Below, piece after piece: positions 36,361 through 45,963 of a DNA stretch of 64,000 nucleotides (within the stretch, counting starts at the first letter, position 1; every line of letters begins with the position of its first letter). The notes under the pieces are model-generated. The model saw nothing but the letters and a program-made list of their open reading frames with translations. It had not been told where the DNA came from and ran no database searches. Source of the DNA: CBDAMZ01 sp965197375 (lineage in GTDB: Bacteria; Acidobacteriota; Vicinamibacteria; Vicinamibacterales; UBA8438); NCBI GenBank assembly GCA_965197375.1, contig CBDAMZ010000010.1:186001-250000 (forward strand), in the 5' to 3' direction. The position numbers and the translations under genes were made by a program.

Positions 36361-36421
36361 AGTCAAGCCGCGTCAGTTTCAGACAAGCCGCTGCACCCTT
36401 GTGAGATACTGACGCACCAAT

Positions 36422-37819
36422 TCACTCCGTGGCCGCGCTCGTCCAGGCTGCTCGCAGCGCGGCTCGATCGACCTCGACACCTTTGACGTAGATCCTTGTG
36501 ATCCGCCGCGTGTGCGTAATGTCGTCGAGCGGATTCGCCTCGAGCACGAGAAAATCAGCGCTCTTTCCTGGCACCAGACTGCCCATCGTGTCGAGCCCGA
36601 GATATTCAGCGGCGCGGCTTGTCGCGGCAGCAATCCCCTGAGCCGGTGTCATCCCAGCTTCGACCATCGCTGCCAGCTCGCGCTGCGTGGCAAGTCCGAA
36701 GTGATGGTCAGAAAGACCGGTATCAGCACCCAGGACAAGCCGTGCCCCTGCGGCATTGAGCTTCGCCAGGCTACGCTGCAGGATCGTGTAACGTTCTCGC
36801 CTGCTTGCAACGGCCTCAGAATCGCGCCCTGAAAACGAATCCTTCATGCGACGGACCACGCCCGACGACACTGTGTCCTGCACTAACCGCAGGAGGGGAT
36901 CATCGTCACGCAACCAGGGGGGGAGCTCGGCATAGGTCGCGCGCTGGCTACCCGAGAGATTGCTCATCACGTAAACGTTTCGCTTGACGATCGACGCCAC
37001 GAGAGCATCGTCCATTTCCTTGTCGCGAACCAGGTGAACGAAGCCATCGATGCCAGCCTCAACCAGATCCACGGCATCCGCGTGATAGAACACGTGAGCG
37101 TTGACGCGCATGCCAAGCTTGTGCCCTTCGTCGATAACTGCCCGGTATATCGGCGGGCTCAAACTTGGTGCGCGCCCATTTCGGTCGTCCACCCAGATCT
37201 TAATGACATCGACATTGCGTGACACCAGCTCTTTAACACTCTGCCTGGCTTCTTCCTCGCTGGTGATCTCGTACACGATGCCTTGAAAAACAGTGCCTCC
37301 CGGTCCGGCGTTTGGCGCACCGATACCGCGTCCCGCGATACGCAGACGGGCGCCGCCGAGCACGCCGGCCTCTTGCTCAGCCCGAAGCTGGTAGGTTAGT
37401 TCCCCCTTCTCAATTCCTTGAGATAGGACGGCCCCAACCCCGAAGTAAAGAGCGCGATTAAGATCGTCAATGACCGTTTCCCGAGAGAAGTTGTCCCCTG
37501 AAAAGGTGAGACCCTTCTGGAAGCCTGGATGGACGTGCGCGTCGATCAAGGTCGGCATGACGGTCTTGCCAGTCAGATCGACGCGTCCCGCTTCAGCAGG
37601 GCCTGTGAGCTCGCCCACCTCGCCAATCCACGTAATCGTGCCGTCCTCGACCAAAAAAGAAGATCCGTCGATCGGCGGACTGCCGTCACCTGGAATCAGG
37701 TGCGCGCCCTCGTAGATCACTACAGATCCCGTCGGGTCGGATTGGCTCTCGGGCGGCGAGCTCGAACACGCCACCGCCACAACGAGGAGGCCGCCAAACA
37801 CGACTACTTGTCGAAACAT
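36422..37819 (-). CDS. amidohydrolase-family lipoprotein
   Basis: A 465-residue metal-dependent hydrolase with an AAGGAG ribosome site. The N-terminus (FGGLLVVAVACSSS) looks like a lipoprotein signal. Amidohydrolase landmarks are VMPTLIDAHVHPG near residue 92, HVFYHA, GFVHLV, and VLGADTGLSDHH, followed by the C-terminal composite-domain segment GSLVPGKSADFLVLEANPL. It is the last gene of a five-gene operon (41766 to 36422) and lies 15 bases after the propeller gene. Imidazolonepropionase/prolidase-type relatives are similar; the substrate is unknown. Confidence 0.85.
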   Translation of the reverse strand: MFRQVVVFGGLLVVAVACSSSPPESQSDPTGSVVIYEGAHLIPGDGSPPIDGSSFLVEDGTITWIGEVGELTGPAEAGRVDLTGKTVMPTLIDAHVHPGFQKGLTFSGDNFSRETVIDDLNRALYFGVGAVLSQGIEKGELTYQLRAEQEAGVLGGARLRIAGRGIGAPNAGPGGTVFQGIVYEITSEEEARQSVKELVSRNVDVIKIWVDDRNGRAPSLSPPIYRAVIDEGHKLGMRVNAHVFYHADAVDLVEAGIDGFVHLVRDKEMDDALVASIVKRNVYVMSNLSGSQRATYAELPPWLRDDDPLLRLVQDTVSSGVVRRMKDSFSGRDSEAVASRRERYTILQRSLAKLNAAGARLVLGADTGLSDHHFGLATQRELAAMVEAGMTPAQGIAAATSRAAEYLGLDTMGSLVPGKSADFLVLEANPLDDITHTRRITRIYVKGVEVDRAALRAAWTSAATE

Positions 37820-37834
37820 TGGTACTCCTTACCT

Positions 37835-39127
37835 TTAGCGAAACGCTGGTCGAAGGAGCCTGGAGACACCAGCTGACGGCCGGAGATCGAGGCAAACCAA
37901 CGTGTTCTCGTTTCGAACATACAGTAGCCCGTTCGCAAGTGCAGGATAGGCGCGGATCACCGACGGCAGGACCTGCGCACGGGCCAGCGGCTGGAAAGTA
38001 TCCGGCGAGGCCTCGGCCAATAACAATTCGCCGGTCTCGCGTACGATGACGAGCAGATCACCGGCGAGCGTGACAGTGCCGGATCGAAAACGACTCTCGT
38101 TCCATTGCACCTCGCCCGTACGTAACTCAACGGCGCGGAAACTTGGATTGTATTCCTGCCGGCCGTGATAGCCGTAGAGATACCCGTCGTGATAGACGCT
38201 CGTCGCGTAGTGGTTCGACAGGATGTCATCTGACGACCACAGCTCGGCGAGTTCAGCCCCCTCGACCCGAAACAACCCAGCCCCGGTGCCGTAACTCGCC
38301 GAGACAAAGATAAGGTCGTCGATCACCAGCGGCGTGGCTGCATTGACTGAAGCGCCCAGTCTCGAGTGCCAGCGTCGCTGGAACCGCACACGGCCGGTTG
38401 CCGAATCAAGCCCAACAACGCCGTTGCGCGTGAAGAAGACCGCGTGGCGAACGCCACCGAACGTGGCACCAACCGGTGACGAATAGCTGGCCTCGTCTCG
38501 CGTCGACGTCCACAACACCTCGCCCGTCTCGGCAGCGAAGGCAACAATACCTGCCTCCCGGCCGCCGACGTTCGCGATGACGCGCCCGTCCTCGACCAGG
38601 GGTGATCCAGCGGCCCCGAAGAACCCCTTGCGAAAGCTGAAACGCTTCTTCGTGTCGACACTCCAGACGCCCTCCCCCGTCTCGAGATCGACCGCGTGCA
38701 GCTGTCCCTGGGCCCCGAACGTAAAGACGCGGCCGCCAGCAACGACTGGCACCGAGCGTGGCCCCTCATCGAAGCCGAAGTCATCTCGATACGTGGTGGC
38801 GTACTCGTAGCGCCACTCGGGCTGTCCCGAGTGCACGTCCCACGCTTCGACCACTTCGCGGCTACGCTCGCGGTGAAACAGGATGAGTCGATCGCCAGCG
38901 ACCACGGGACCCGCGAGCCCCTGCCCCACTCGCGTGCGCCAGATCTCTCGCGGCGTGCCATCCGGCCAGACGCGAGCCAGCGGCTTGCCCGCGTAACGCC
39001 CATCCCTGGTGGGCCCGAGAAATTGGGGCCAATCGTTCGCCACGAGTGGACTGCCAACCACGAGCACAGCCGTACACGTCAGCAGTCTGCGTAGAACTTT
39101 CCGCACAAGCCCTCCAGCCTTACCCAC
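37835..39127 (-). CDS. PQQ-like beta-propeller protein (BamB-type repeats)
   Basis: A 430-residue protein with an N-terminal signal or anchor (RLLTCTAVLVVGSPLVA), then NDWPQFLGPTRDGRY, the typical opening of the acidobacterial/planctomycete propeller family. PQQ-like repeats follow, such as AVDLETGEGVWSVD and AFAAETGEVLWTSTRDE. It probably lies in the periplasm as a binding or scaffold protein rather than a dehydrogenase. Its start overlaps the end of the nucleoside hydrolase gene by 8 bases, so it belongs to the same operon. Confidence 0.85.
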   Translation of the reverse strand: MGKAGGLVRKVLRRLLTCTAVLVVGSPLVANDWPQFLGPTRDGRYAGKPLARVWPDGTPREIWRTRVGQGLAGPVVAGDRLILFHRERSREVVEAWDVHSGQPEWRYEYATTYRDDFGFDEGPRSVPVVAGGRVFTFGAQGQLHAVDLETGEGVWSVDTKKRFSFRKGFFGAAGSPLVEDGRVIANVGGREAGIVAFAAETGEVLWTSTRDEASYSSPVGATFGGVRHAVFFTRNGVVGLDSATGRVRFQRRWHSRLGASVNAATPLVIDDLIFVSASYGTGAGLFRVEGAELAELWSSDDILSNHYATSVYHDGYLYGYHGRQEYNPSFRAVELRTGEVQWNESRFRSGTVTLAGDLLVIVRETGELLLAEASPDTFQPLARAQVLPSVIRAYPALANGLLYVRNENTLVCLDLRPSAGVSRLLRPAFR

Positions 39128-40151
39128 CGTGACGGTTACGGCTTAGCAGCCGCGTCATCAGATCCCGGGCGAACATTTCAGTCGTCTGATAACAGTACGT
39201 CACGCGATACGGTGAGTCCACCTCAGACCCGACCAGAAGATACGGTTTGGACGGCACGTCGGTCTTACCCGCCGCGAGGGCCTGATCATCGGCGAGCTCC
39301 AGAATCGTGATTGGAAGCATCTCACACGCAATGAGGTCAGGGCTGGTTAGATACCCGACCGCGAGCGTGTCGTAGGGATTGAAGCCGTCAACGCCATAGC
39401 GATCATGCCATTGCTTTAGCCAGTCGCGCGTCGCCTGCACGAGCCACTGCGCGTGCGGCGGACCTTGCTCAAGCCGATCAACGTCTCGGCTCCGCAGCCA
39501 TACCTGTGACGAAATCTCCCAAGGAGTCAGCGTCAGCGGAACGCCCGCATCGAGAATCACCTGGAACGCCTCGGCGTCGTGCTCAAAATTGAAGTCGCGA
39601 TGGGGGGCCTCGGTTACGCCCTCCGTGATGAACCGCTGGCCGGGGCGCCGCCCGGCCACGGCGATAAGCTCCGTTATCTGCGAACCGAGCTCCGCATGTC
39701 GTGTGAGAACGGTGGCCACATTAGTCGCAGGTCCAAGGACGAGAATCCGCAACGGCTGCTGCCGCAACGCCTCCGCCAAAGCCTCCGATGCGTCAGTAGC
39801 CAGCCCCCGTTCGTCAGCTCCGGCGGCTCCAGGGTAGACCCCGAGCCCTGGTGGACCAAAGCGTTCGACGATCTCCTGGCCGATCGGGATTTCGACATCG
39901 AGTGACGCATTGCCATAGACGAGGCTCACCCCCTGCACATCGAGCTCCGGCGAGCGTAGCGCCTGGATCAGGGCGAAGCCATCGTCCACTTCGTATCCAC
40001 CGGGTCGAATGGAGGGATCAGCGTCGATCCAGACGGACACCGGCTCCCTCGACTGCTCTTGCTCCGGCTCGGTTTTTCGTCCCGACTCACCGGGCGGCCC
40101 CGCACAGGCTAGGATCGCCGCCAGGACCCCGCCGATCATTATGTATCTCAC
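39120..40151 (-). CDS. inosine-uridine-type nucleoside hydrolase, lipoprotein-like
   Basis: From GTG 40151 the product has 343 residues; the start forms a 4-base GTGA overlap with the kinase stop, which decides it over a longer frame. The N-terminus (MIGGVLAAILAC) reads as a lipoprotein signal. The calcium/ribose motif is present as VWIDADPS with a slightly extended loop to VDDGFAL. Other family landmarks are LGPATNVA near 145, PHRDFNFEHDAEA, and a C-terminal NPYDTLAV. Nucleoside hydrolases split the N-glycosidic bond of ribonucleosides. Export would put the activity in the periplasm. Confidence 0.85.
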   Translation of the reverse strand: MRYIMIGGVLAAILACAGPPGESGRKTEPEQEQSREPVSVWIDADPSIRPGGYEVDDGFALIQALRSPELDVQGVSLVYGNASLDVEIPIGQEIVERFGPPGLGVYPGAAGADERGLATDASEALAEALRQQPLRILVLGPATNVATVLTRHAELGSQITELIAVAGRRPGQRFITEGVTEAPHRDFNFEHDAEAFQVILDAGVPLTLTPWEISSQVWLRSRDVDRLEQGPPHAQWLVQATRDWLKQWHDRYGVDGFNPYDTLAVGYLTSPDLIACEMLPITILELADDQALAAGKTDVPSKPYLLVGSEVDSPYRVTYCYQTTEMFARDLMTRLLSRNRHGG

Positions 40152-41182
40152 AGCGCGTCCCTCCCCAAGATCAACGCACGCGACCGCTCCAACCACCTAC
40201 GCTTGTCGTCGCGCGTGGCAACAAGCGGAAGCTGAGCCACGCCGATAAGGCGTCGCATTATCTCGACGCCCGCAAAGCGAGTGGCCAACGTGTGGTCAAA
40301 CGCTTCGTCCGCCTGATAGGCACTGAATACGTACCTGACAGTTGCATCAGCCTGTTTAGCCAACACCAGATGCGCGGTCATCACACCGACGTCGAACTCC
40401 GGTGGGCCGAAGAAGCAAAACTCTGGATCAATGACCCGCACGTCGTCACCAGCCTTTAGCCAGCTCCCCGGGAAGTAATCGCCGTGGAGGAGGGCCCGGC
40501 CTCCCGCTAAATAGCGATCGCCAAGCCGTGTTACCTCGTTGATGTACGGCACGTCGGCTTTGAGCCCGTCTGCCAGCACCTGTAAGCCAGGGGTGATGCC
40601 ATCAAGCTCGAGGTCGTTTAGCTGAAGCGGAATCCGAAAGACGTGCTGGTGATTCAGTGCACGCATGGCCAGGTTCGCAAAGTCACTCTTGCATGTGCAA
40701 TTGGTAAACTCCGAATGGAGAGCCGACAAATAACCGAGCAGCCGATCGAGGTCCGCGCGGTCGATCGCACGCCCCTCGTACATCCACGTATAGTCAGTAG
40801 CCGACCCGAGGTCCTCGAACATCAGCATCAGCGACTCTCGGCTAAAACCCAACAGCGCGGGCATCGTGAAAGCGACCGGCGTGTGAGGTGCCACCAACTC
40901 GTAGAAGGCACCCTCGACCAAGACACGTTCGGCCGGCGCGGCGATCTGCGGGTATTTCTCGACCCAGGGACGCGATTGTTTGAGGATGACACTCCGGCGG
41001 TCCGTCCTGGCCCGAACCACACAGTTCATGTTTCCTTCGCCGGCTCGCACCGCCTCTAGAAACATCTCACCTTCATCCAGCCATCCCTGCACGCGCATGA
41101 ACGTCGCCAGACCATCGGTGTTTTCCGGATCGAGGAAGTGTGCGCCGGGCAAGGCTCGGGCGAACAAAGCTTGCCGCGTCAC
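40148..41182 (-). CDS. APH-fold kinase resembling 5-methylthioribose kinase
   Basis: 344 residues from GTG 41182, a start that makes a 4-base GTGA overlap with the GNAT stop; a longer frame to 41290 is rejected. The kinase fold shows GEGNMNCVVRA, the ATP-site Lys in SVILKQSRPWVEKYPQ, the catalytic HGDYFPGSWL and the metal-binding DPEFCFFGPPEFDVG. The KQ-x-x-PWV and DPEF-x-F-x-GP motifs are those of methylthioribose kinase (MtnK), used in methionine salvage. A close sugar-kinase specificity cannot be excluded. It is cytosolic and next to a nucleoside hydrolase. Confidence 0.8.
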   Translation of the reverse strand: MTRQALFARALPGAHFLDPENTDGLATFMRVQGWLDEGEMFLEAVRAGEGNMNCVVRARTDRRSVILKQSRPWVEKYPQIAAPAERVLVEGAFYELVAPHTPVAFTMPALLGFSRESLMLMFEDLGSATDYTWMYEGRAIDRADLDRLLGYLSALHSEFTNCTCKSDFANLAMRALNHQHVFRIPLQLNDLELDGITPGLQVLADGLKADVPYINEVTRLGDRYLAGGRALLHGDYFPGSWLKAGDDVRVIDPEFCFFGPPEFDVGVMTAHLVLAKQADATVRYVFSAYQADEAFDHTLATRFAGVEIMRRLIGVAQLPLVATRDDKRRWLERSRALILGRDAL

Positions 41183-41766
41183 CGGAAATTCTCTTGGCGG
41201 GTCGACCGCACTGCGTTCCCGGCTGACGTCTCCCACTCGCGGACGAGCATCGCGTAGACGACGTGGTCGACGAAGTGACCGTAAAGCCACTCAGCGTCTC
41301 GAAATAGCCCCTCCTGGCGAAAACCGAGGCGTTGCGGGATCGCACGACTCCTATGGTTACCGACAGCACAGCGGATTTCTACCCGATTCAACCGAGCCTC
41401 GTCGAAGGCGTGCGCGATGAGCGCACGGCATGCGGTGGTGATGAGGCCACGGCCCTGGGACGTCTCGCCGATCCAATAGCCCAGCGAGGTGAGACGATTG
41501 CGCCAGTCGATCTGATGATGCCCGACGATGCCCGCGATGCGACCCTGTAACTTGATGGCCAGCTGTGCTCCGTTGTTCTGTGCCGCCTGCACTTGTGCTG
41601 CCCTGATAAAGGACCGGGTATCCTCGACGCCCCGGATGTTATCGAGCCAGGGCAGCCAACGCCGAAGGTACGCCCGATTCCCATCGGTCAGCGCGAACAC
41701 CTCGTTCGCGTCACAGAGCTCGAGCGGCGTCAGCAGAAATTGCTCAGACACTATAATCGTTCGCAT
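41179..41766 (-). CDS. GNAT family N-acetyltransferase (RimJ/RimL-like)
   Basis: A 195-residue acetyltransferase. It opens LTPLELCDANEVFALTDGNRAYLRRWLPW, like ribosomal-protein Ser N-acetyltransferases RimL/RimJ. The acetyl-CoA motif region includes YWIGETSQGRGLITTACRALI, followed by RVEIRCAVGNHRSRAIPQRLGF. It is the first gene of the operon and overlaps the kinase by 4 bases. The substrate (protein N-terminus or small molecule) is not determinable. Confidence 0.88.
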   Translation of the reverse strand: MRTIIVSEQFLLTPLELCDANEVFALTDGNRAYLRRWLPWLDNIRGVEDTRSFIRAAQVQAAQNNGAQLAIKLQGRIAGIVGHHQIDWRNRLTSLGYWIGETSQGRGLITTACRALIAHAFDEARLNRVEIRCAVGNHRSRAIPQRLGFRQEGLFRDAEWLYGHFVDHVVYAMLVREWETSAGNAVRSTRQENFR

Positions 41767-41877
41767 CGACCCTCGTTGTGGTGGATCCAGGTGCGATGGC
41801 TAGCACACCGACGGCCTATATACTGGACAGCACGCAGGATATCGCGATGACGCTATCGCAAACTTAGGATTAGGGCT

Positions 41878-42750
41878 ATGGCTGACCTCGGAAACTACGA
41901 ACTCCGATCACAGTCCGGCGGATCGGGAGCTCCTGGCGGCGCGAAGCGACTCGGGCCGATGGTGGCCCTCGTGTCAGCCATGATCGTTTTCGCTGGTCTC
42001 ATGACCTATTGGCTCTGGGGCCGAGGTAGCGAAGAGGCAGCGCCGCCGGTGCAGACCGCCGTCGAAGAGCCCCCACGCGCCGCGCCTCCAGAGCCGGTGG
42101 CGCCGGCACCGGAGCCTGGACTGTTCGAGTTGCCGTCGCTCGGCGATAGCGATTCAGTCTTGCGTGACCTGGCCACAGCGCTCTCGGCACACCCTGGGCT
42201 GGCGGCTTGGCTAGTAAGCGATGGTCTCATCCGTCGGTTCGTGGTTGTTGTCGACAACGTCGCCGACGGCCGTAACCCATCGCAGCACCTTCCGTTCATG
42301 AAACCTGGAGGGCGTTTTGAAACGACCGGTTCGGAACCAGAGCTACACATTGATCCCGCGAGCTTTCGACGCTATGACCGACACGCGCAAATCGTCGTGT
42401 CACTCGACACAGAGGGCACTGCGATGCTCTATCTGACGCTGTTGCCGCTGATGAACGAAGCATACGCCCAGCTTGGGTACCCGGACACCCCCTTCACGAA
42501 CGCCGTCGAACGGGCAGTCATTCACCTGCTCGAAGCACCCATCGTCGAGGACACACCCAAGTTAGTACGCCGCGTCGCCTTCCACGAGTACCGCGACGAC
42601 ACGCTCGAGTCGCTCACGCCAGCGCAAAAGCAGTTTATGAGCATGGGGCCCGACAACATGCGACCCGTTCAAGCGAAGCTCAGAGAGATCGCCACCGCCA
42701 TCGGCATCAGCATCGACCGTTTGCCGCGCGGGCCGGTTCTCCTACGCTAG
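41878..42750 (+). CDS. DUF3014 domain-containing protein
   Basis: A 290-residue protein with one N-terminal membrane helix (MVALVSAMIVFAGLMTYWLWG, about residues 29-49), an Ala/Pro-rich linker, and a C-terminal DUF3014 domain. Recognisable segments are LPSLGDSD, RRFVVVVDNVADG-x-NPSQHLPFMKP, and the late SLTPAQKQFMSMGPDNMR. Function of the family is unknown. It is probably anchored in the inner membrane and periplasmic. It is divergent from the GNAT operon. Confidence 0.85.
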   Translation: MADLGNYELRSQSGGSGAPGGAKRLGPMVALVSAMIVFAGLMTYWLWGRGSEEAAPPVQTAVEEPPRAAPPEPVAPAPEPGLFELPSLGDSDSVLRDLATALSAHPGLAAWLVSDGLIRRFVVVVDNVADGRNPSQHLPFMKPGGRFETTGSEPELHIDPASFRRYDRHAQIVVSLDTEGTAMLYLTLLPLMNEAYAQLGYPDTPFTNAVERAVIHLLEAPIVEDTPKLVRRVAFHEYRDDTLESLTPAQKQFMSMGPDNMRPVQAKLREIATAIGISIDRLPRGPVLLR

Positions 42751-42824
42751 CAGCATCCCGCGTCCGTGGGCAATTCTGTGCATCCCACTCGGCAACGCGC
42801 GTCGCGGTGGTATTGTGAGGAGGG

Positions 42825-44549
42825 ATGGACCGCGCTATTCGAATCGCCCTCTGCCAGGCGAACCTTCCGGTCGGCGATCTTGAGGCCAACGTAGAGCACG
42901 TGCGCCGTCTCTGCGGCGATGCGTGTGCCCGCGGCGCCGAGTTGGTGATCTTTCCCGAACTTACACTCACGGGCTATCCACCCGAGGATCTTCTGCTTAA
43001 CCCAAAATTCGCGCAGGCGGCCAAAGCCGCCATGTACGAGCTGGCAGCGGATATCAGAGAGATCGTGGCGATAGTCGGCGTTCCGCTGCTGTCCGACGAT
43101 CTCCACAACGCGGCGGCAATCCTTGCCTATGGCCAGGTTGCTGCAATCTACCGGAAACAGTATCTCCCGAACTACGCCGTATTCGATGAGCAGCGTTACT
43201 TTGCTCGGGGCGACCGTCCCGTCGTGATCGACCTCGAAGGGCTGCGCGTCGGCGTTACGATCTGCGAGGATTTGTGGTATCCCGGCGGGCCGGCCCGATC
43301 AGCTGCGATCGACGGCGGCGCCGAACTTCTCGTTAATTTGTCGGCCTCGCCGTATCACCGTGCGAAGGGACTTGAGCGCGAGCGAATGTCCGCAACCCGG
43401 TGCATTGACTACGCGTGTTTCCTCGCTTTCTGCAACGCCGTCGGCGGCCAGGATGAACTGGTCTTCGACGGGCACAGTCTCGTTCTGGACCCGAGCGGCA
43501 ACGTTCTGGCGCGCGGCCGACAGTTCGAGGAAGACCTACTCATAGTGGACCTGGACCTTGCCACTGCATCACGACGCCGCCTGCATGATCCACGGTGGCG
43601 ACAGCAGCTCCAGGCCGACACAGATCGCGTTCACCTCGTGGCGCTCGGCCGGCCAAAACCACAGAAGCTGACGCTGGCTTGTGGTGCGCCGGCTGCGCTC
43701 CTGGAGCCGGACGCCGAAGTGTACCGCGCCCTATCATTGGGCACCGCCGACTACTTCACCAAGAACGGGTTCCGCAGCGCCGTGTTGGGATTGTCAGGTG
43801 GCATTGATTCGGCCTTGGCTCTCGTGATTGCGGCCGACGCCCTCGGCCCGGAGGCAGTAACCGCCGTGTCGATGCCGTCCCGGTACACGGCCGACATGAA
43901 CCGCGAGGACGCAGCCGTGCTGGCCGATCGACTCGGAGTCAGATTGATCGAGATTCCCATTCAGGATCTTGTACGCGAGTACACGGCTGCACTTGCCGAA
44001 CCGTTCGCCGGCACCGAGCCAAATGTGGCCGAAGAAAATCTGCAAGCCCGCATCCGCGGCAACCTCCTGATGGCGGTCTCGAATAAATTCGGATGGCTGG
44101 TCCTCACGACCGGGAACAAGAGCGAGATGAGTGTTGGCTACGCAACTCTCTACGGAGACATGGCCGGCGGCTTTTCAATCCTCAAGGACGTCTTGAAGAC
44201 GTGGGTCTACCGGCTCGCCAGGTGGCGCAATCGCGACCGCGAAGTTATTCCCCGCCGGATCCTGGACAAGGCGCCCTCCGCCGAGTTGCGCGAAAACCAG
44301 CTGGACACCGATACCCTGCCGCCGTACGACGTCCTCGACGTAATTCTCGAGGCCTATATCGAGCAGGATCGCAGCCCTGCCGAAATCGAGGCGCTCGGTT
44401 TCGATCACGCAGACATCAGTTTGGTCATTCAGCTGGTCGACAGCGCGGAATACAAACGCCGGCAGGCGCCACCAGGCGTGCGAATCTCAACGCGCGCCTT
44501 CGGCAAGGACCGACGGCTCCCGATCACAAACCTCTACAAACCGAGCTAG
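42825..44549 (+). CDS. nadE: glutamine-dependent NAD+ synthase
   Basis: A 574-residue two-domain enzyme converting deamido-NAD to NAD with glutamine. The N-terminal nitrilase-like glutaminase carries Glu45 (FPELTLTGYP), Lys in YRKQYLPNY and Cys in VTICEDLWYP. The C-terminal synthetase has the ATP loop LGLSGGIDSALAL and TTGNKSEMSVGYATLYGD. The ribosome site AGGAGGG sits directly against the ATG, an unusually short spacing. It overlaps the convergent propeller gene by 4 bases. Confidence 0.96.
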   Translation: MDRAIRIALCQANLPVGDLEANVEHVRRLCGDACARGAELVIFPELTLTGYPPEDLLLNPKFAQAAKAAMYELAADIREIVAIVGVPLLSDDLHNAAAILAYGQVAAIYRKQYLPNYAVFDEQRYFARGDRPVVIDLEGLRVGVTICEDLWYPGGPARSAAIDGGAELLVNLSASPYHRAKGLERERMSATRCIDYACFLAFCNAVGGQDELVFDGHSLVLDPSGNVLARGRQFEEDLLIVDLDLATASRRRLHDPRWRQQLQADTDRVHLVALGRPKPQKLTLACGAPAALLEPDAEVYRALSLGTADYFTKNGFRSAVLGLSGGIDSALALVIAADALGPEAVTAVSMPSRYTADMNREDAAVLADRLGVRLIEIPIQDLVREYTAALAEPFAGTEPNVAEENLQARIRGNLLMAVSNKFGWLVLTTGNKSEMSVGYATLYGDMAGGFSILKDVLKTWVYRLARWRNRDREVIPRRILDKAPSAELRENQLDTDTLPPYDVLDVILEAYIEQDRSPAEIEALGFDHADISLVIQLVDSAEYKRRQAPPGVRISTRAFGKDRRLPITNLYKPS

Positions 44550-45874
44550 GACTCACTAATAGCGAACAGGTGACCGACCCCACGGAGGAACAGCTCGCCG
44601 TCGGCGATCGCCGGCGAGGCAAGCAACATCTCTTCCATAGGATTCACAGCCAGCACCTCGAAGTTTGGCCCGCGCTTCACGACAATGACGTCGCCCTCTT
44701 CGGATAACAAGTAGATCTTGTTGCCCACGCCGACCGGTGATGCCTTGATCGTGTAAGGCGACGGGAGCCGAGCCTGCACATAGTGTGGCTTACCGGTCTT
44801 GGCGACGAACGCCGAGAGGCGGCTAGTACGGGAGCTCAGTCCTCCGTCCCGTACGAGGTAGAGTTCGTCACCCCAGACAAGGGGCGACGGGTTGTAGGAC
44901 GCAGCTCGGTCCAGCTGCCAGACGATGGCGTCAGTGCCAGTTAGATCACCGGTCCGGCCGAGCCGGATCACGCGGATACGGCGCTCCTGGACAGCACTAA
45001 CGGCATACACCAGCCCATGCTTCACAACTGGCATCGGGATGGGATGGCGGATCATCCCGGCGCAACGCCAGAGCTCCTTGCCGGTGGCAAGGTCGTTGCT
45101 GCGGACGTAGTTCCCGCCGGTCGTGATCACCTGCGGCTGTCCGTCGTGCTCGACGATGTACGGTGAGGTCCAACCGGTTTCCTCGTCCCTCAGTCTTTTC
45201 CAGAGCGTTTCGCCAGTGCGCTTGTCCACCGCCTCTATAAACGACTGTCCGTCGTGGTCAAACAGCATGACCAGCGTATTGCCGTGTAGCGCCGGCGAGC
45301 TGGACTCGCCAAACTGATTGAATATCTTCATTTTGACGTTGAAGTCACGGGACCACTGGAGATTGCCATCAAAGTCGTAGGCATAGAGACCGAACGAGCC
45401 GAAGAAGGCGTAGACGTGTTCCCCATCCGTAACGGGCGATTGGTTCGCGTAGCTACTAAGCGCACGATGATAGCGCTCGTGAGGCATGACCTCTGCCGCG
45501 ATTCGCTCCCACACCACCTCACCCGTCCGCCGGTCGAAGCACATTAAACTCAGTCGCTGCGTGACGAGCGGCATTCTTCGGCCCCGTTCGGCACGCGTCG
45601 GGTCGTCGAGAGCGATGGCAGTCGTCAGGAAGACACGGTTCCCCCAGACAATTGGCGTGGAGAAGCCGCGTCCCGGGATCGGCACCTTCCACTTGACGTT
45701 ATCCGTGGCACTGAAGTGCAGTGGCACATCAGTTGTGGCGAGGCCATCACGATGCGGTCCCCGCCAATGGGGCCAGTATTTGCTCGCCTCGTCAGCGCCC
45801 TGCGCCCCGGCTGGAACCGCCATCGCCAATAACAGCACACCGCACAGTTCGACGAATCCTCGCCTCCCGCTCAT
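44546..45874 (-). CDS. PQQ-like beta-propeller protein
   Basis: 442 residues from ATG 45874, which has AGAGGAG 6 bases upstream; an open frame to 45943 lacks support. The signal peptide is CGVLLLAMAVPAGAQ. The mature protein starts KYWPHWRGPHRDGLATTDVP and contains PQQ-like repeats such as CFDRRTGEVVWERI and AVDKRTGETLWKRLRDEETGW. It is probably periplasmic. It is the downstream gene of the OPT-PqqD series, 89 bases after the pqqD-like gene. Confidence 0.86.
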   Translation of the reverse strand: MSGRRGFVELCGVLLLAMAVPAGAQGADEASKYWPHWRGPHRDGLATTDVPLHFSATDNVKWKVPIPGRGFSTPIVWGNRVFLTTAIALDDPTRAERGRRMPLVTQRLSLMCFDRRTGEVVWERIAAEVMPHERYHRALSSYANQSPVTDGEHVYAFFGSFGLYAYDFDGNLQWSRDFNVKMKIFNQFGESSSPALHGNTLVMLFDHDGQSFIEAVDKRTGETLWKRLRDEETGWTSPYIVEHDGQPQVITTGGNYVRSNDLATGKELWRCAGMIRHPIPMPVVKHGLVYAVSAVQERRIRVIRLGRTGDLTGTDAIVWQLDRAASYNPSPLVWGDELYLVRDGGLSSRTSRLSAFVAKTGKPHYVQARLPSPYTIKASPVGVGNKIYLLSEEGDVIVVKRGPNFEVLAVNPMEEMLLASPAIADGELFLRGVGHLFAISES

Positions 45875-45963
45875 TCGCATCTCCTCTGTTGCCAGCGAAC
45901 GCCGACGGGACAGCAAGAGCCCCGTTCCAGATCCCACATGCATGGCGAACTAAACCAACTACC

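Noticed and set aside
40151..40196. Longer start of the nucleoside hydrolase gene at 40196
   Set aside because: It overlaps the kinase gene by 49 bases and would hide the lipoprotein signal; the GTGA overlap at 40151 is the natural start.
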